The notes beneath the pieces are model-generated. The model searched no databases and had not been told where the DNA came from. It saw only the letters and a list, made by a program, of their open reading frames with translations. The position numbers and the translations under genes are program-made. From the IMG/VR virus record IMGVR_UViG_3300042561_001717, positions 1 through 26,160 of that record: 26,160 nucleotides of DNA. One strand, given 5' to 3'. This stretch comes from a virus. This document shows, one piece after another, positions 1 to 6,714 of the stretch (within the stretch, counting starts at the first letter, position 1; each line of letters opens with the position of its first letter).

Positions 1-120
1 CGATTTATTAAGTATGAATGGCTTGGGATAGATGCCTACTCTAGCTGGGAAACTTTTGTTGAATCTGTGGAAAAAATTCTGAAAGAATTTGGAGAAAATT
101 ATGTAATTAATTTTGTCTAA
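1..120 (+). CDS. Transposase C-terminus, IS630-like (partial)
   Basis: The window opens inside a coding region. Frame 1 is open for 39 codons and stops with TAA at 118-120. The tail has aromatic and acidic residues (KYEWLGIDAY, then VEKILKEFGENYVINFV) and resembles the C-terminus of cyanobacterial IS630/Tc1-mariner transposases, which often end in a helix followed by a Y-x-INF-like strand. The DDE catalytic residues would lie upstream, outside the window. The stop abuts the stop of the convergent gene on the minus strand, which is itself shorter than its paralogue, so an insertion may have trimmed that gene. No terminal inverted repeat can be recognised without the other end of the element. 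The family call is from memory of the C-terminal pattern only. Confidence 0.5.
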   Translation, partial: RFIKYEWLGIDAYSSWETFVESVEKILKEFGENYVINFV

Positions 121-555
121 CTACTTATAGTCAACTTCTCGATAATCCAATTCGTCGATTTTGGCAGTCAATTCAGCAACTTGAGAGCCAAGTCGCTTGT
201 TAGCCTCAATTGCCTCACTTTTGACCTGAAAACCGGCTAAGGTGTGAAGGAATAAGCGAACGCCCAACTGCATTACTTTTAGGGCTAGTTCGTGATTGTC
301 TTTGATTAACCACTGACAGATTAAATTTTCTGGTATCAACGCAACACCTTGTAACCCGCCTGCTGTCTCGATTTGAGCCTGTTCAAGACCCTTTTCACGC
401 AAACCCATCATAGTCAAACGGCGAGAAATAGTTGAAGGTATTTTCCCTGACATCCGGGCATATCCACTAATTGAGGCAAAGCTCTCACCGGTCTCGGTAT
501 TAATAATTAATTCAATACCACCGTGATCAAAACGCTGTAAACTAGAATTAGTCAT
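121..555 (-). CDS. Antirepressor-like phage regulator, short paralogue
   Basis: This 144-residue protein is clearly paralogous to the 234-residue product of 10345-11049. Both start with LQRFDH-GIELII-T-TGESFAS, continue through GYARMSGK, and share QI-T-GGLQGV-LIPE, LICxWL, LGVRLFLHTLAGF and VKSEAI. The N-terminal part (residues 25-60) reads like a small DNA-binding or antirepressor domain, and the C-terminus is a short coiled coil (residues 112-137). It lacks the last 60-70 residues of the paralogue's coiled coil and ends at DYK next to the transposase-like gene, which suggests truncation. Transcription would start from the minus-strand promoter at 587-643, whose operator arrangement is shared with the paralogue. 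Function is inferred from phage context and architecture. No antirepressor family was confirmed. Confidence 0.55.
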   Translation of the reverse strand: MTNSSLQRFDHGGIELIINTETGESFASISGYARMSGKIPSTISRRLTMMGLREKGLEQAQIETAGGLQGVALIPENLICQWLIKDNHELALKVMQLGVRLFLHTLAGFQVKSEAIEANKRLGSQVAELTAKIDELDYREVDYK

Positions 556-586
556 GATTTACTCTGTAGTAGTAATTGTGATGAGT

Positions 587-643
587 CCCCCGTTAACGCG
601 GGGGCATACCAATATTATACCGTATTTAAAATATGTCTGACAA
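587..643 (-). promoter_or_regulatory. Promoter with downstream operator, class II copy A
   Basis: On the minus strand: -35 TTGTCA (643-638), an 18-nt spacer, -10 TATAAT (619-614), then 9 nt, then an inverted repeat CCCCCG / CGGGGG (604-599 and 592-587) with a 6-nt centre. The same geometry (9 nt from -10 to a 6+6+6 inverted repeat) recurs upstream of the paralogous gene at 10345. Placed over the start of transcription, the repeat is best read as a repressor operator, or as a hairpin at the very 5' end of the mRNA. The -35 lies inside the first codons of the divergent gene at 633. Confidence 0.6.
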
Positions 644-872
644 ATTTGACCGATGTGGTGGGTATTCAGCAAAAATTGACCGATTACCAGGTATTCCTCC
701 TGATTTCAAGTCGAATGTCGTCAAACCACCACAATCTAGGGTTATTGTTTTGCTGAAAACCGGAGAGATCAGAGAAATCCCCGATGATCAGCTAGAGTCT
801 TTCCTTGAGGAAAACCAAGATTTAATTCAAGATCGACAATCACCCAGAAAAAGACCGATTAGAAAACTTTAA
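633..872 (+). CDS. Small hypothetical protein
   Basis: A 79-codon gene beginning MSDKFDRCGGYSAKIDRLPG. No family is recognised. The middle (VIVLLKTGEIREIPDDQLESFLEENQ) looks like a short beta hairpin followed by an acidic helix. The C-terminus is strongly basic (RKRPIRKL). There is no Shine-Dalgarno sequence in front of the ATG, and the upstream sequence is the class II operator region, so the message may be nearly leaderless. The stop is followed after 4 nt by the ATG of the PadR-like gene, which implies co-transcription and translational coupling. Confidence 0.55.
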   Translation: MSDKFDRCGGYSAKIDRLPGIPPDFKSNVVKPPQSRVIVLLKTGEIREIPDDQLESFLEENQDLIQDRQSPRKRPIRKL

Positions 873-876
873 AGCA

Positions 877-1170
877 ATGACAAACAAAGAAATCCTTGTT
901 TTACGCTCTCTTTACAATAAAGAATTGTCAGGATTGCAGATAATTGAATCTATAGCCAGTACTAAAGGTAGAAGCCTTGATATTGGCTTGTTTTACCCTG
1001 TATTTCAGAAATTAGAGGAAAAAGGACTCATTAAATCTCGATGGGGAACCGAGCGATCTAACGATAGAGCCGGTGCTAGAAAAAGATACTATCGACTTAC
1101 CCAATCAGGAGAAAAATTCCTTACTGACATTCAAGGATTTGATAATTCTCTTAATTGGAATTTTACTTGA
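877..1170 (+). CDS. PadR-family winged-helix regulator
   Basis: A 97-residue protein matching the PadR N-terminal winged helix-turn-helix. The opening helix ILVLRSLYNKELSGLQIIESI is followed by the recognition region LFYPVFQKLEEKGLIKSRW (about residues 40-57), and then the wing GARKRYYRLTQSGEKFL (about 66-82). In PadR proteins the conserved LYPALxRLExxGL and RxYYxLTxxGxxxL segments occupy these positions. The long C-terminal dimerisation helix is almost absent, so this is the short PadR-like class. Such proteins are ligand-free or weakly ligand-responsive repressors. Here it could regulate the neighbouring divergent genes. It starts 4 nt after the preceding gene and its stop lies 5 nt from the 3' end of the convergent tRNA gene. 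Confidence 0.8.
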   Translation: MTNKEILVLRSLYNKELSGLQIIESIASTKGRSLDIGLFYPVFQKLEEKGLIKSRWGTERSNDRAGARKRYYRLTQSGEKFLTDIQGFDNSLNWNFT

Positions 1171-1174
1171 TTAA

Positions 1175-1247
1175 TGTGGGGTCTAGGAGTCGAACCTAGT
1201 GTTTTAGGCTTATGAGGCCTATGTGGAAACCATTTCACTCACCCCGC
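1175..1247 (-). tRNA. tRNA with CAU anticodon (Met or Ile2), atypical
   Basis: The minus strand folds as a tRNA. The acceptor is GCGGGGT/ACCCCAC, with six pairs and a C2-A71 mismatch. The D-arm stem is GTG/CAC around a loop containing GG. The anticodon stem is TAGGC/GCCTA with loop CTCATAA and anticodon CAT. There is a five-base variable region. The T-arm is CTAGG/CCTAG with loop TTCGACT. The discriminator is A and CCA is not encoded. Position 8 is G instead of the usual U. The anticodon stem lacks the three G-C pairs of initiators, so elongator Met or lysidine-modified Ile2 is more likely than fMet. The promoter side holds TTGACA on the minus strand near 1277. It could be a phage-borne tRNA or a decaying copy. 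Confidence 0.75.
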
Positions 1248-1333
1248 TTTTATAAGCTAACATATCAAAAAACAGAATGTCAAGTGTATTGTACTAATAA
1301 GTTCACTGTTTTTTGTTCCCAATTATAACACTT

Positions 1334-1537
1334 TCAATCAATCCAATAGACAATTTCGTTAGGCTGTATCTCGTACCTATCACAGATTGTTTCTAAGACA
1401 GTGATAGATGGTAAGTGATTAGGATTCTGAGATAGCTTGTATCCCGTGGACATCGCAATCCCTGTTTGCTGAACGAATTTATAGATTGTGATGCCTCTAG
1501 ATTCTGTAAATTCCTTGACTCTGTTTTTTAGTACCAT
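1334..1537 (-). CDS. Cro/CI-type (XRE) helix-turn-helix repressor
   Basis: A 67-residue single-domain protein that fits the XRE/Cro fold throughout. Helix 1 is VKEFTESRGI. Helices 2 and 3 (YKFVQQTGIAMSTGYKLSQ, about residues 19-37) form the helix-turn-helix. LPSITVLETICDRYEIQPNEIVYW is the conserved C-terminal part of the domain, with the ALxxICxxLxxxPxEIL-type pattern. It is transcribed away from the gene at 1700, and the intergenic region carries a -10 on each strand (minus-strand TATAAT at 1570-1565) plus an inverted repeat between the -35 and -10 of the rightward promoter. This is the classic layout of a phage control switch. Its target is inferred, not shown. Confidence 0.8.
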   Translation of the reverse strand: MVLKNRVKEFTESRGITIYKFVQQTGIAMSTGYKLSQNPNHLPSITVLETICDRYEIQPNEIVYWID

Positions 1538-1589
1538 TGTATTAGTTTTGTGTCTCTATAATTTATTATAACTTTTTTTGGAATAATGC

Positions 1590-1619
1590 TTGACAATATT
1601 ACCGCGAAGTCAGTAATAT
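1590..1619 (+). promoter_or_regulatory. Rightward promoter with embedded operator
   Basis: -35 TTGACA (1590-1595), an 18-nt spacer and -10 TAATAT (1614-1619). A perfect inverted repeat ATATTAC (1596-1602) / GTAATAT (1613-1619) with a 10-nt centre fills the spacer and covers the -10, so a dimeric repressor bound there would block transcription. The best candidate is the adjacent Cro/CI-type protein encoded divergently. The 1538-1699 gap contains nothing else I can identify. Confidence 0.55.
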
Positions 1620-1699
1620 ACAGATATAGAGAAAGACGACCACTCCCAACTCCAAATTAGTGTGATCGCCTTTCCGTCAACCCTTATCAGGTCTAAGTC

Positions 1700-2128
1700 A
1701 TGTTAGCATCCAATCCTGTTTCTGTCAAAGTCCCTGTCATGTCTGGCAATTTCACTATGATTACCAGAGGTCAAAAGCACCATGTCTCCTTAGAAGTGTG
1801 GGGAAAGGGTCAAATTACCACTCTTAGGGTCACTTGCCAGCAAACTGGTAAAGAATGGTTTTTTGATACTTTTAATGGCAAATTAAGTCGGGGGTTTAGT
1901 CCCGATGGGAAACTTCCCAACCGCGAATTACCTGAGATTAAATTTCAACCCGTCAAAAAATCTTTTGTATTATCTCCTACGATGGGATTTGTCGATTGCG
2001 GAGGGCGTTACTATGAGATTCCTAGTAATGAGAGTAATGACGATTTTATTTGCGATGATAACGAGCCGTCAGATTTAAGCCGGTACAGCGAACCAATGAC
2101 CGACCCAATGACATGGCAAGAGTTTTGA
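1700..2128 (+). CDS. Hypothetical protein
   Basis: A 142-residue protein of unknown family. Residues 15-60 look beta-rich (FTMITRGQKHHVSLEVWGKG, TTLRVTCQQTGKEWFFDTF), the middle is polar, and the C-terminus is acidic and ends in MTWQEF. It is the first gene after the operator-bearing promoter at 1590-1619, so it is probably an early gene under the Cro/CI-type repressor. A start at codon 14 (ATG 1739) is possible, but the 1700 ATG keeps the longer open frame. The DNA contains several short perfect inverted repeats (for example GGGAA/TTCCC near 1908), which links it to the hairpin-rich genes downstream. Confidence 0.5.
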   Translation: MLASNPVSVKVPVMSGNFTMITRGQKHHVSLEVWGKGQITTLRVTCQQTGKEWFFDTFNGKLSRGFSPDGKLPNRELPEIKFQPVKKSFVLSPTMGFVDCGGRYYEIPSNESNDDFICDDNEPSDLSRYSEPMTDPMTWQEF

Positions 2129-2130
2129 TT

Positions 2131-2153
2131 AGTTATCAGTTGTCAGTTATCAG
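2131..2153. repeat. Heptanucleotide tandem repeat (TTATCAG type)
   Basis: About three imperfect copies of the 7-mer AGTTATC. Five intergenic gaps in this window carry the same motif. Short tandemly repeated heptamers are well known from cyanobacterial intergenic DNA. Confidence 0.75.
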
Positions 2154-2186
2154 ATGTGAGCTAACCATTATTTAGGAGTAAAAACC

Positions 2187-2564
2187 ATGACTATTATCAA
2201 CGCAACCCCTCACACTATCACCCTTGTTTCTAAACAAGGGGTAGAACAGGATAGCAAAAAACAATTTCTTGCTGAAACTGTTGAAATTATGAGAAGTATC
2301 CCTCCGAGTGGGATAATCCCCCGTGTTTCTATGAGCAATTCCCCCGCAGGGGAAATTGACGGGATTCCTATTGAATCCGTCATTTATGGGGAGATCGAGG
2401 GACTCCCTGAGTATCAGGAGGAGGTGTACTATATCGTGTCAGGATTAGTGGCTACCGCTGCCGCTAAGATAGGACGCACGGACTGTCTTGCGCCCGGCGC
2501 GTTAGTCCGAGACAAAAATAACCCCGGACTGATTCTAGGGTGCTTGTTCTTACAAAAGCCTTAG
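2187..2564 (+). CDS. Conserved phage-associated protein of unknown function
   Basis: A 125-residue protein with a pattern I recognise from phage and bacterial proteins of unknown function. It has an opening N-A-TPHTITLV strand, IPPSGIIPRVS, YGEIEGLP, then YYIVSGLVATAAA followed by R-DCLAPGALVRD and a final ILGCLFL strand. No catalytic motif is evident. The start is well supported by AGGAG about 9 nt upstream of ATG 2187. The DNA holds strong hairpins, for example CCCTTGTTT / AAACAAGGG near 2222-2242 and AATTCCCC / GGGGAAATT near 2337-2359. The product may act in phage early functions by context. The function is unknown. Confidence 0.6.
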   Translation: MTIINATPHTITLVSKQGVEQDSKKQFLAETVEIMRSIPPSGIIPRVSMSNSPAGEIDGIPIESVIYGEIEGLPEYQEEVYYIVSGLVATAAAKIGRTDCLAPGALVRDKNNPGLILGCLFLQKP

Positions 2565-2574
2565 ATTAGCAAGT

Positions 2575-2637
2575 AGTACAAACGTTCAAAAAAGATTCTC
2601 CCATATACTTGACTTTATTGGGAGAATGATCCACAAT
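2575..2637 (+). promoter_or_regulatory. Class I promoter/operator module, copy 1
   Basis: AGTAC (2575-2579), left arm ATTCTCCCA (2595-2603), -35 TTGACT (2609-2614), right arm TGGGAGAAT (2619-2627) inside the 17-nt spacer, and -10 CACAAT (2632-2637). The conserved leader with AAGTAAACAAAACACA follows, and then the ATG at 2672. The arms are 24 bp apart start to start, as in all six copies. Confidence 0.85.
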
Positions 2638-2671
2638 AAAAAGTAAACAAAACACAGAGAAGTAACAAGCT

Positions 2672-3961
2672 ATGAAATCTCAAATTACACTCGCATACAT
2701 CCCCTTTGACACTGAGGACGGGGGAGTATTGTTCGAAGGGAAAGTGATCGCGGTAAGGGAAGGAGAGTGCTTCTGGTACAATGACGGGTTTGAAGACCGC
2801 CTCGTCCCTTTGCCCACTGCCAGTTGGGCAGAGATTCCTGTTACGCCAGAAATGGCTCAAACATACGGCGATTACGCCAGTTTGTATTTGCCAGGCGGGG
2901 AAATAACTACAGACGGAAATCTGTGGGCAGATGCTTGGGGAATCGATCTCATCGATTCCCCAACCTACTCAGTAGGTTTTAAAGACGATGAAATCAACCA
3001 GATAATCATTAATTATCTGGACTCTTTAGAAGCCTCTTTAGAGGCTTCTAGGAAGGCGAAAGAGGCTTGGATTACTGGCCAAGCCGAAAGAGAAAAAGCG
3101 GAAAAAAGAGCCGTAGAAGCGCGGGAAGAGGCGCGGGAAAAAGAATGGGGTAACTACCTGTCAATCAAAGACAGGCTAAAAAAATACGACCGCTATGAAA
3201 ATAGCGATTATTATGTCGTGACACACGGCATAGTAATCAATGAAAGAACCGAAAGGTTTTATTCCGAGGGGTCAGATACCCCATCATCTGACGGAATGGG
3301 ATCTCGATCCCATGGCGGTTATGTGACCGTTCGGGTCGTAACCTATCAGCTTCCCCACTGGGAAGCCAAACAATTAACCAACCCTCCAAAACCCAGATCG
3401 GAAAAAGACTGGGTGTTAAACCACAACTCTGGTTACTGGACTAGAAAAAAATGGGATATAGAAAATCCTAAAGTAGAAGCGGTTTCCGAACCCGAACCTG
3501 CTCCTATTTCAGCAAATCAAAAATTAATTGAAGATTTTGGGGCTAAATTCCCCCAACTTGTCGAAGAATCCCTGTCTCTAGGGATTCAAATAAGACTTAC
3601 AAGTGGCGAAGAAAGACGGGTAGTAGTCCGTAGCCGCGATTTAAGGAATGGTTACGAATCCTTTCCGAAGGATGCTACCGAACTGCATCAAGCAGTAATC
3701 GAAGCCATAGCCTTTAAGTCTCGCAAAAACGAGCTAGAAGCCTTGGAAAAGGCTAGAGAAGAGCAGATTACTGCTCAACAGAAGGAATCTCAACTTCCTT
3801 ATAAGACAGCCTGCGAAAAAGCAGGGTACAAGGTGGAGTGGAACCAGGACTCCTATCTTGCCAAGGTCGGTAAAAGATGGACAGATTGCCGGACTGTCTG
3901 CCGGCAAAAAAACCTATCAATTGAGTTTAGCAAAAAGCCTAAACTCATTCTCAAAAAATAG
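2672..3961 (+). CDS. Hypothetical coiled-coil protein; hairpin-packed gene
   Basis: A 429-residue protein of unknown family, driven by class I module copy 1. Residues 1-100 look globular and acidic. Residues 108-165 form a charged helix (KAKEAW, EREKAEKRAVEAREEAREKEW) typical of a coiled coil. Residues 165-270 contain YYVVTHGIVINERTERFYSEG and aromatic repeats such as KDWVLNHNSGYW. The C-terminus is basic and ends KPKLILKK. The striking property is at DNA level: perfect short inverted repeats follow one another almost without interruption (see the repeat entry). No membrane segment or signal peptide is visible. The start is fixed by the promoter leader, and SD-like GAGAAG lies 10 nt upstream. 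Confidence 0.65.
   Translation: MKSQITLAYIPFDTEDGGVLFEGKVIAVREGECFWYNDGFEDRLVPLPTASWAEIPVTPEMAQTYGDYASLYLPGGEITTDGNLWADAWGIDLIDSPTYSVGFKDDEINQIIINYLDSLEASLEASRKAKEAWITGQAEREKAEKRAVEAREEAREKEWGNYLSIKDRLKKYDRYENSDYYVVTHGIVINERTERFYSEGSDTPSSDGMGSRSHGGYVTVRVVTYQLPHWEAKQLTNPPKPRSEKDWVLNHNSGYWTRKKWDIENPKVEAVSEPEPAPISANQKLIEDFGAKFPQLVEESLSLGIQIRLTSGEERRVVVRSRDLRNGYESFPKDATELHQAVIEAIAFKSRKNELEALEKAREEQITAQQKESQLPYKTACEKAGYKVEWNQDSYLAKVGKRWTDCRTVCRQKNLSIEFSKKPKLILKK
2937..3947 (+). repeat. Consecutive perfect hairpins inside a coding sequence
   Basis: Perfect stems read by eye, with arm length and loop: 2937-2961 (11 bp, 3 nt), 2962-2978 (8, 1), 2998-3020 (9, 5), 3027-3050 (10, 4), 3064-3085 (7, 8), 3157-3175 (6, 7), 3191-3206 (6, GAAA), 3271-3292 (7, 8), 3296-3313 (8, 2), 3349-3366 (7, 4), 3537-3556 (6, 8), 3566-3587 (8, 6), 3658-3673 (6, 4), 3739-3754 (6, GGAA), 3761-3776 (6, 4), 3782-3800 (6, 7), 3886-3907 (7, 8) and 3922-3947 (9, 8). 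The arms differ in sequence from stem to stem, so this is not one repeat that has spread. Confidence 0.85.
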
Positions 3962-3991
3962 TTATCAGTTATTAGTTATCAGTTATTAGTC
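3961..3991. repeat. Heptanucleotide tandem repeat (TTATCAG type)
   Basis: About four imperfect copies of GTTATCA/GTTATTA directly after the stop codon of the preceding gene. Confidence 0.75.
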
Positions 3992-4014
3992 AATAAACAT
4001 CAACCAAATAAAAA

Positions 4015-4551
4015 ATGAAACCTCTGTATAAATTAGGCAAATATCACAATCTAGACAAGCTAAACAAGATAGTAGAATCGATTTGCAGTTCTACTACCTT
4101 TTCTGCAAGAGCAAAACACAATTGGGTTAACAGTCCTTTAGAGTTGTTTGATCCTTATTCTCTATGGTGGACATTAGGGTTAGAATGGCACACTGACGAC
4201 ATTAATGAAGATAAAAAATATTCAATTATTTTAGTTGTTCAAAGTGACAACTATGAACTCTACTCTTCTACAGCAAACAATGATACTTTAGAAAAACTCT
4301 TGAAAAATTATACTCCCTTTAAAAGTATGGATGATCAAATAAACTTTTTATTAGTCCAAAGAAAAGATACTCAAAAATTAGTCTTAAAAGCAGGAGATAT
4401 TTTACTGCTGGACATATCCTGCTACCATAAGCTGGAAAACACAAAAAAAACAGAAGACCCTTTTATATTTATTAACTTAGATATTGACTTTATTCCAAGA
4501 GTCAAGGAAGCGGTCAAGGTTGTCAATTATTTTGTTTATGATTTTTTGTAA
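4015..4551 (+). CDS. Double-stranded beta-helix protein, 2OG-Fe(II) oxygenase-like
   Basis: A 178-residue protein. The visible signature is an iron-binding facial triad pattern. There is H59-x-D61 in LEWHTDD and a distal H138 in the strand LKAGDILLLDISCYHKLEN, followed by a final strand FIFINLDID. In 2-oxoglutarate/Fe(II) dioxygenases the order is HxD, a beta-rich core, GDxxxF, H and then a basic residue that binds 2-oxoglutarate. K144 or K145 could play that role, but the usual RxS is not clear. Such enzymes are frequent in cyanophages. The gene sits 15 bp upstream of a HigA-like antitoxin gene and may be co-transcribed with it. The codon use is AT-rich and it lacks the dense hairpins of its upstream neighbour. 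A cupin-like non-enzymatic protein is the alternative. Confidence 0.4.
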   Translation: MKPLYKLGKYHNLDKLNKIVESICSSTTFSARAKHNWVNSPLELFDPYSLWWTLGLEWHTDDINEDKKYSIILVVQSDNYELYSSTANNDTLEKLLKNYTPFKSMDDQINFLLVQRKDTQKLVLKAGDILLLDISCYHKLENTKKTEDPFIFINLDIDFIPRVKEAVKVVNYFVYDFL

Positions 4552-4566
4552 CTATTGATCAAATCT

Positions 4567-4845
4567 ATGACTAATACTACCGAGAACACATACACACCAG
4601 ATTTTGTTTCTCCACCAGGAGAAACCCTTGCTGAAATCCTAAAAGAAAGAAAAATACCCCGACGAGTATTTGCTAGTCGCATGAAGTTGCCGAAAAAGAC
4701 TATTAATCAACTCATAAAAGGTAAGGCAGAAATTACTGTTTGTATTGCTTATAAAATGGAATTAGCTTTAGGCGTACCTTCTGCTCGTTTCTGGATAGAG
4801 CGTGAAAGACTTTATCGAGAGTCTCTAGTAAATCAAATTGATTAG
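4567..4845 (+). CDS. higA: HigA-family antitoxin / XRE regulator
   Basis: A 92-residue protein with the HigA/VapI pattern. It has an opening PPGETLAEILKERKI, then helix-turn-helix VFASRMKLPKKTINQLIKGK, then AEITVCIAYKMELALGVPSARFW and ERERLYRE. Those positions match the family's HPGExLxExLxxxxI, KTINxIxxGK, ITPExAxxLxxxLGxSxxFW signature. HigA antitoxins repress their own operon and neutralise the HigB ribosome-dependent RNase. No RelE-fold toxin of about 90-110 residues is adjacent. The upstream slot is taken by a DSBH protein. A TTG start at 4555 would add four residues. I prefer ATG 4567 because the family consensus begins well after it. Confidence 0.8.
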   Translation: MTNTTENTYTPDFVSPPGETLAEILKERKIPRRVFASRMKLPKKTINQLIKGKAEITVCIAYKMELALGVPSARFWIERERLYRESLVNQID

Positions 4846-4874
4846 AATATTTTTACAACTATTAACGAGGATTT

Positions 4875-5051
4875 ATGAATCTGTACTTAATTAGAGATTC
4901 AGTTACATCATTTGGTCTTCTTATTGCATCAGAATCAGAAACAGAGGCTATCTGGCATTGGTGTAGCTATTTTGATGGCAATAACGACAATCCAATCGAA
5001 ATAGAGCGTATTAACATTAATACTTCTGGTATCGTTTGGGAATGTGGATGA
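4875..5051 (+). CDS. Small hypothetical protein, 58 residues
   Basis: ATG 4875 is preceded by GAGG at an appropriate distance (4867-4870). The frame runs MNLYLIRDSVTSFGLLIASESE and ends IVWECG at TGA 5049-5051. The composition (LYLIRD, then EAIWHWCSYFDGNND) looks like a real small globular beta-alpha protein. It ends 8 bp before the stop of the convergent terminase gene, so no space for a terminator exists between them. Function unknown. Confidence 0.55.
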   Translation: MNLYLIRDSVTSFGLLIASESETEAIWHWCSYFDGNNDNPIEIERININTSGIVWECG

Positions 5052-5058
5052 ACTACTA

Positions 5059-6714
5059 CTAACCCCTAAAACCGCTCCTAAACCGATTAACAGGAGCAGA
5101 AGTAATAATCGTGCTAATAACCTTTTCATGTCCCTGAAACTCATTTTCAAGGGAATAAAATGCTCCCGATAGGCTATCTACAATGTCATTAGTCGGAGGT
5201 GTTTTCTTGCTACCATCAAAACCCTGGCAGGCATTTAAGAACCGAGTGTTCCATGTCCCATCTCTTAAGATAAAGATTTGTCCCCGACTAGCTGCCGTGG
5301 CTACTGGTAAAGCTCGTGTTAGCTTATCCCCTTGAGGTGCTATCGCTCTAATATCATGATTCGGATGATTTTCTCTAATTACATTAGTAATGGTATTTTC
5401 AACAAATTTACCGCTCGATCCCCCTTCTTGTTCCCATCTTACAGCTACAGTTTTCCCATCCAGTTCAGCAGTATTTTTAAGCATTAATTCCACTTCCCCG
5501 ACCTTTTTCTGCTCACAGATATTATCGGCAATCACATAAGCAAATTCCTTAATCTCAGTTGAATCTGGCAGTGTGTTCTTAATTCTTTGGTATTTATAGA
5601 CAAGAGTGCCACTTGTATAACAATGATAGTTCTCAGCATTCTCTTTAGCAGTTGCCGCTAAATCCCAGAATCTTACTTTACCTATTAACTTCCAATCGTC
5701 AGGTATTTTATCGAGAATCTCAAACCAAGTCCGATCAAATACTGTACCAGCTTCGTATTTAATCTTCCAGTTACCTCTAAGAAGTCTTTCTCGTTCAACT
5801 TGATGAAGTGAATAAAGGTTAGCTAAGTAGGTAGGGTTAACTTTTATCAGTTCTCTATTATCAAAAATCGTGGCAGGAATAAAAGTAAAACTCTTGATCA
5901 AGTCTTCTGGTTTAATGCTTATTTCTTCATTTAATAAAAACTTTTTTTGAATATCATTAGGAATCATTTCAAAAAGCTTATCTTTAAGACTAAATTTATC
6001 AATTAATTCTTGTTTATTATCAGCCCAATAAACCGTATCTCCCTGCCTAATAAAGTATCGAACTATTCCCGACCTTTCTTCAATAGCATAACCGTCTTTT
6101 GGGTTGATCCACCAAGAGATAAAACTAGCTACCCATGAATCAGCGTCGGGGTTACAGGTTGCTCTAACAGCGGGTTTAATCCCCGATACTGACCGGTTTC
6201 TAGAGAGAAGATAGAAAAACTGTTCCTGCGTGAAATGGGTTAGTTCGTCAAAACCGATCCTAGTAATCTGAGAGCCTTGATAAATATGCACGGTTTTTTC
6301 ATGCTGTAAATGCCTAAAAGATACCCTAGCACCACTAGGAAACCGCCATTCAAGACTAGGCTTTTCTATAAAAGTACCCTTGATAGGATAATAGATTTTA
6401 CGACTTTCATCTACTAATCCCCCAGCTTGAGTAAATTCAGGATAAGTCCGGCGAAACATGACAGCCCGGTAATCAGGATTGTCAATATATTCTTGACGAA
6501 CAAAATCAGTTAATAAGGCTCTGGTTTTTCCTGCTCCTGCGGCTCCACCGAATATAATTACATCAGCGTCAATTTTTCCAAATAAAGCTTGTTTTCCCTC
6601 TTGTAATTGAGGGAAAACAATTTCTTCTTTGGTATTAATAAGTTTATATTTTTCGGTCGCTGTTTTTATCTTTGAGAGATTTTTTAATGATAATTTACTC
6701 GCTTTCATCGTCAT
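5059..6714 (-). CDS. terL: Terminase large subunit (ATPase-nuclease)
   Basis: This is the 551-residue packaging motor that cuts and translocates phage DNA into procapsids. The ATPase domain shows Walker A GGAAGAGKT (residues 56-64), an adenine/arginine region FRRTYPEF (88-95), Walker B RIGFDE (152-157, catalytic E157) and the coupling motif RATCNPD (184-190). The nuclease domain begins near residue 345, with FWDLAAT carrying the first metal-binding Asp (D351), and has a late DIVDSLSGA acidic motif near 520. The length is normal for the HK97/lambdoid-like superfamily. It overlaps the small subunit gene by 20 bp on the same strand. Downstream on that strand there is no portal gene, which is unusual because portal normally follows terL. 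Confidence 0.95.
   Translation of the reverse strand: MTMKASKLSLKNLSKIKTATEKYKLINTKEEIVFPQLQEGKQALFGKIDADVIIFGGAAGAGKTRALLTDFVRQEYIDNPDYRAVMFRRTYPEFTQAGGLVDESRKIYYPIKGTFIEKPSLEWRFPSGARVSFRHLQHEKTVHIYQGSQITRIGFDELTHFTQEQFFYLLSRNRSVSGIKPAVRATCNPDADSWVASFISWWINPKDGYAIEERSGIVRYFIRQGDTVYWADNKQELIDKFSLKDKLFEMIPNDIQKKFLLNEEISIKPEDLIKSFTFIPATIFDNRELIKVNPTYLANLYSLHQVERERLLRGNWKIKYEAGTVFDRTWFEILDKIPDDWKLIGKVRFWDLAATAKENAENYHCYTSGTLVYKYQRIKNTLPDSTEIKEFAYVIADNICEQKKVGEVELMLKNTAELDGKTVAVRWEQEGGSSGKFVENTITNVIRENHPNHDIRAIAPQGDKLTRALPVATAASRGQIFILRDGTWNTRFLNACQGFDGSKKTPPTNDIVDSLSGAFYSLENEFQGHEKVISTIITSAPVNRFRSGFRG

Noticed and set aside
2595-2627. Class I inverted repeats as transcription terminators of the preceding genes
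   Set aside because: The -35 lies between the arms, no T-run follows the right arm, and the 24-bp phasing is constant in all copies, which fits an operator instead.
1334-4845. A second toxin-antitoxin pair formed by the XRE protein at 1334
   Set aside because: It stands alone next to an operator and a divergent promoter, which fits a phage repressor. No partner gene adjoins it on the same strand.
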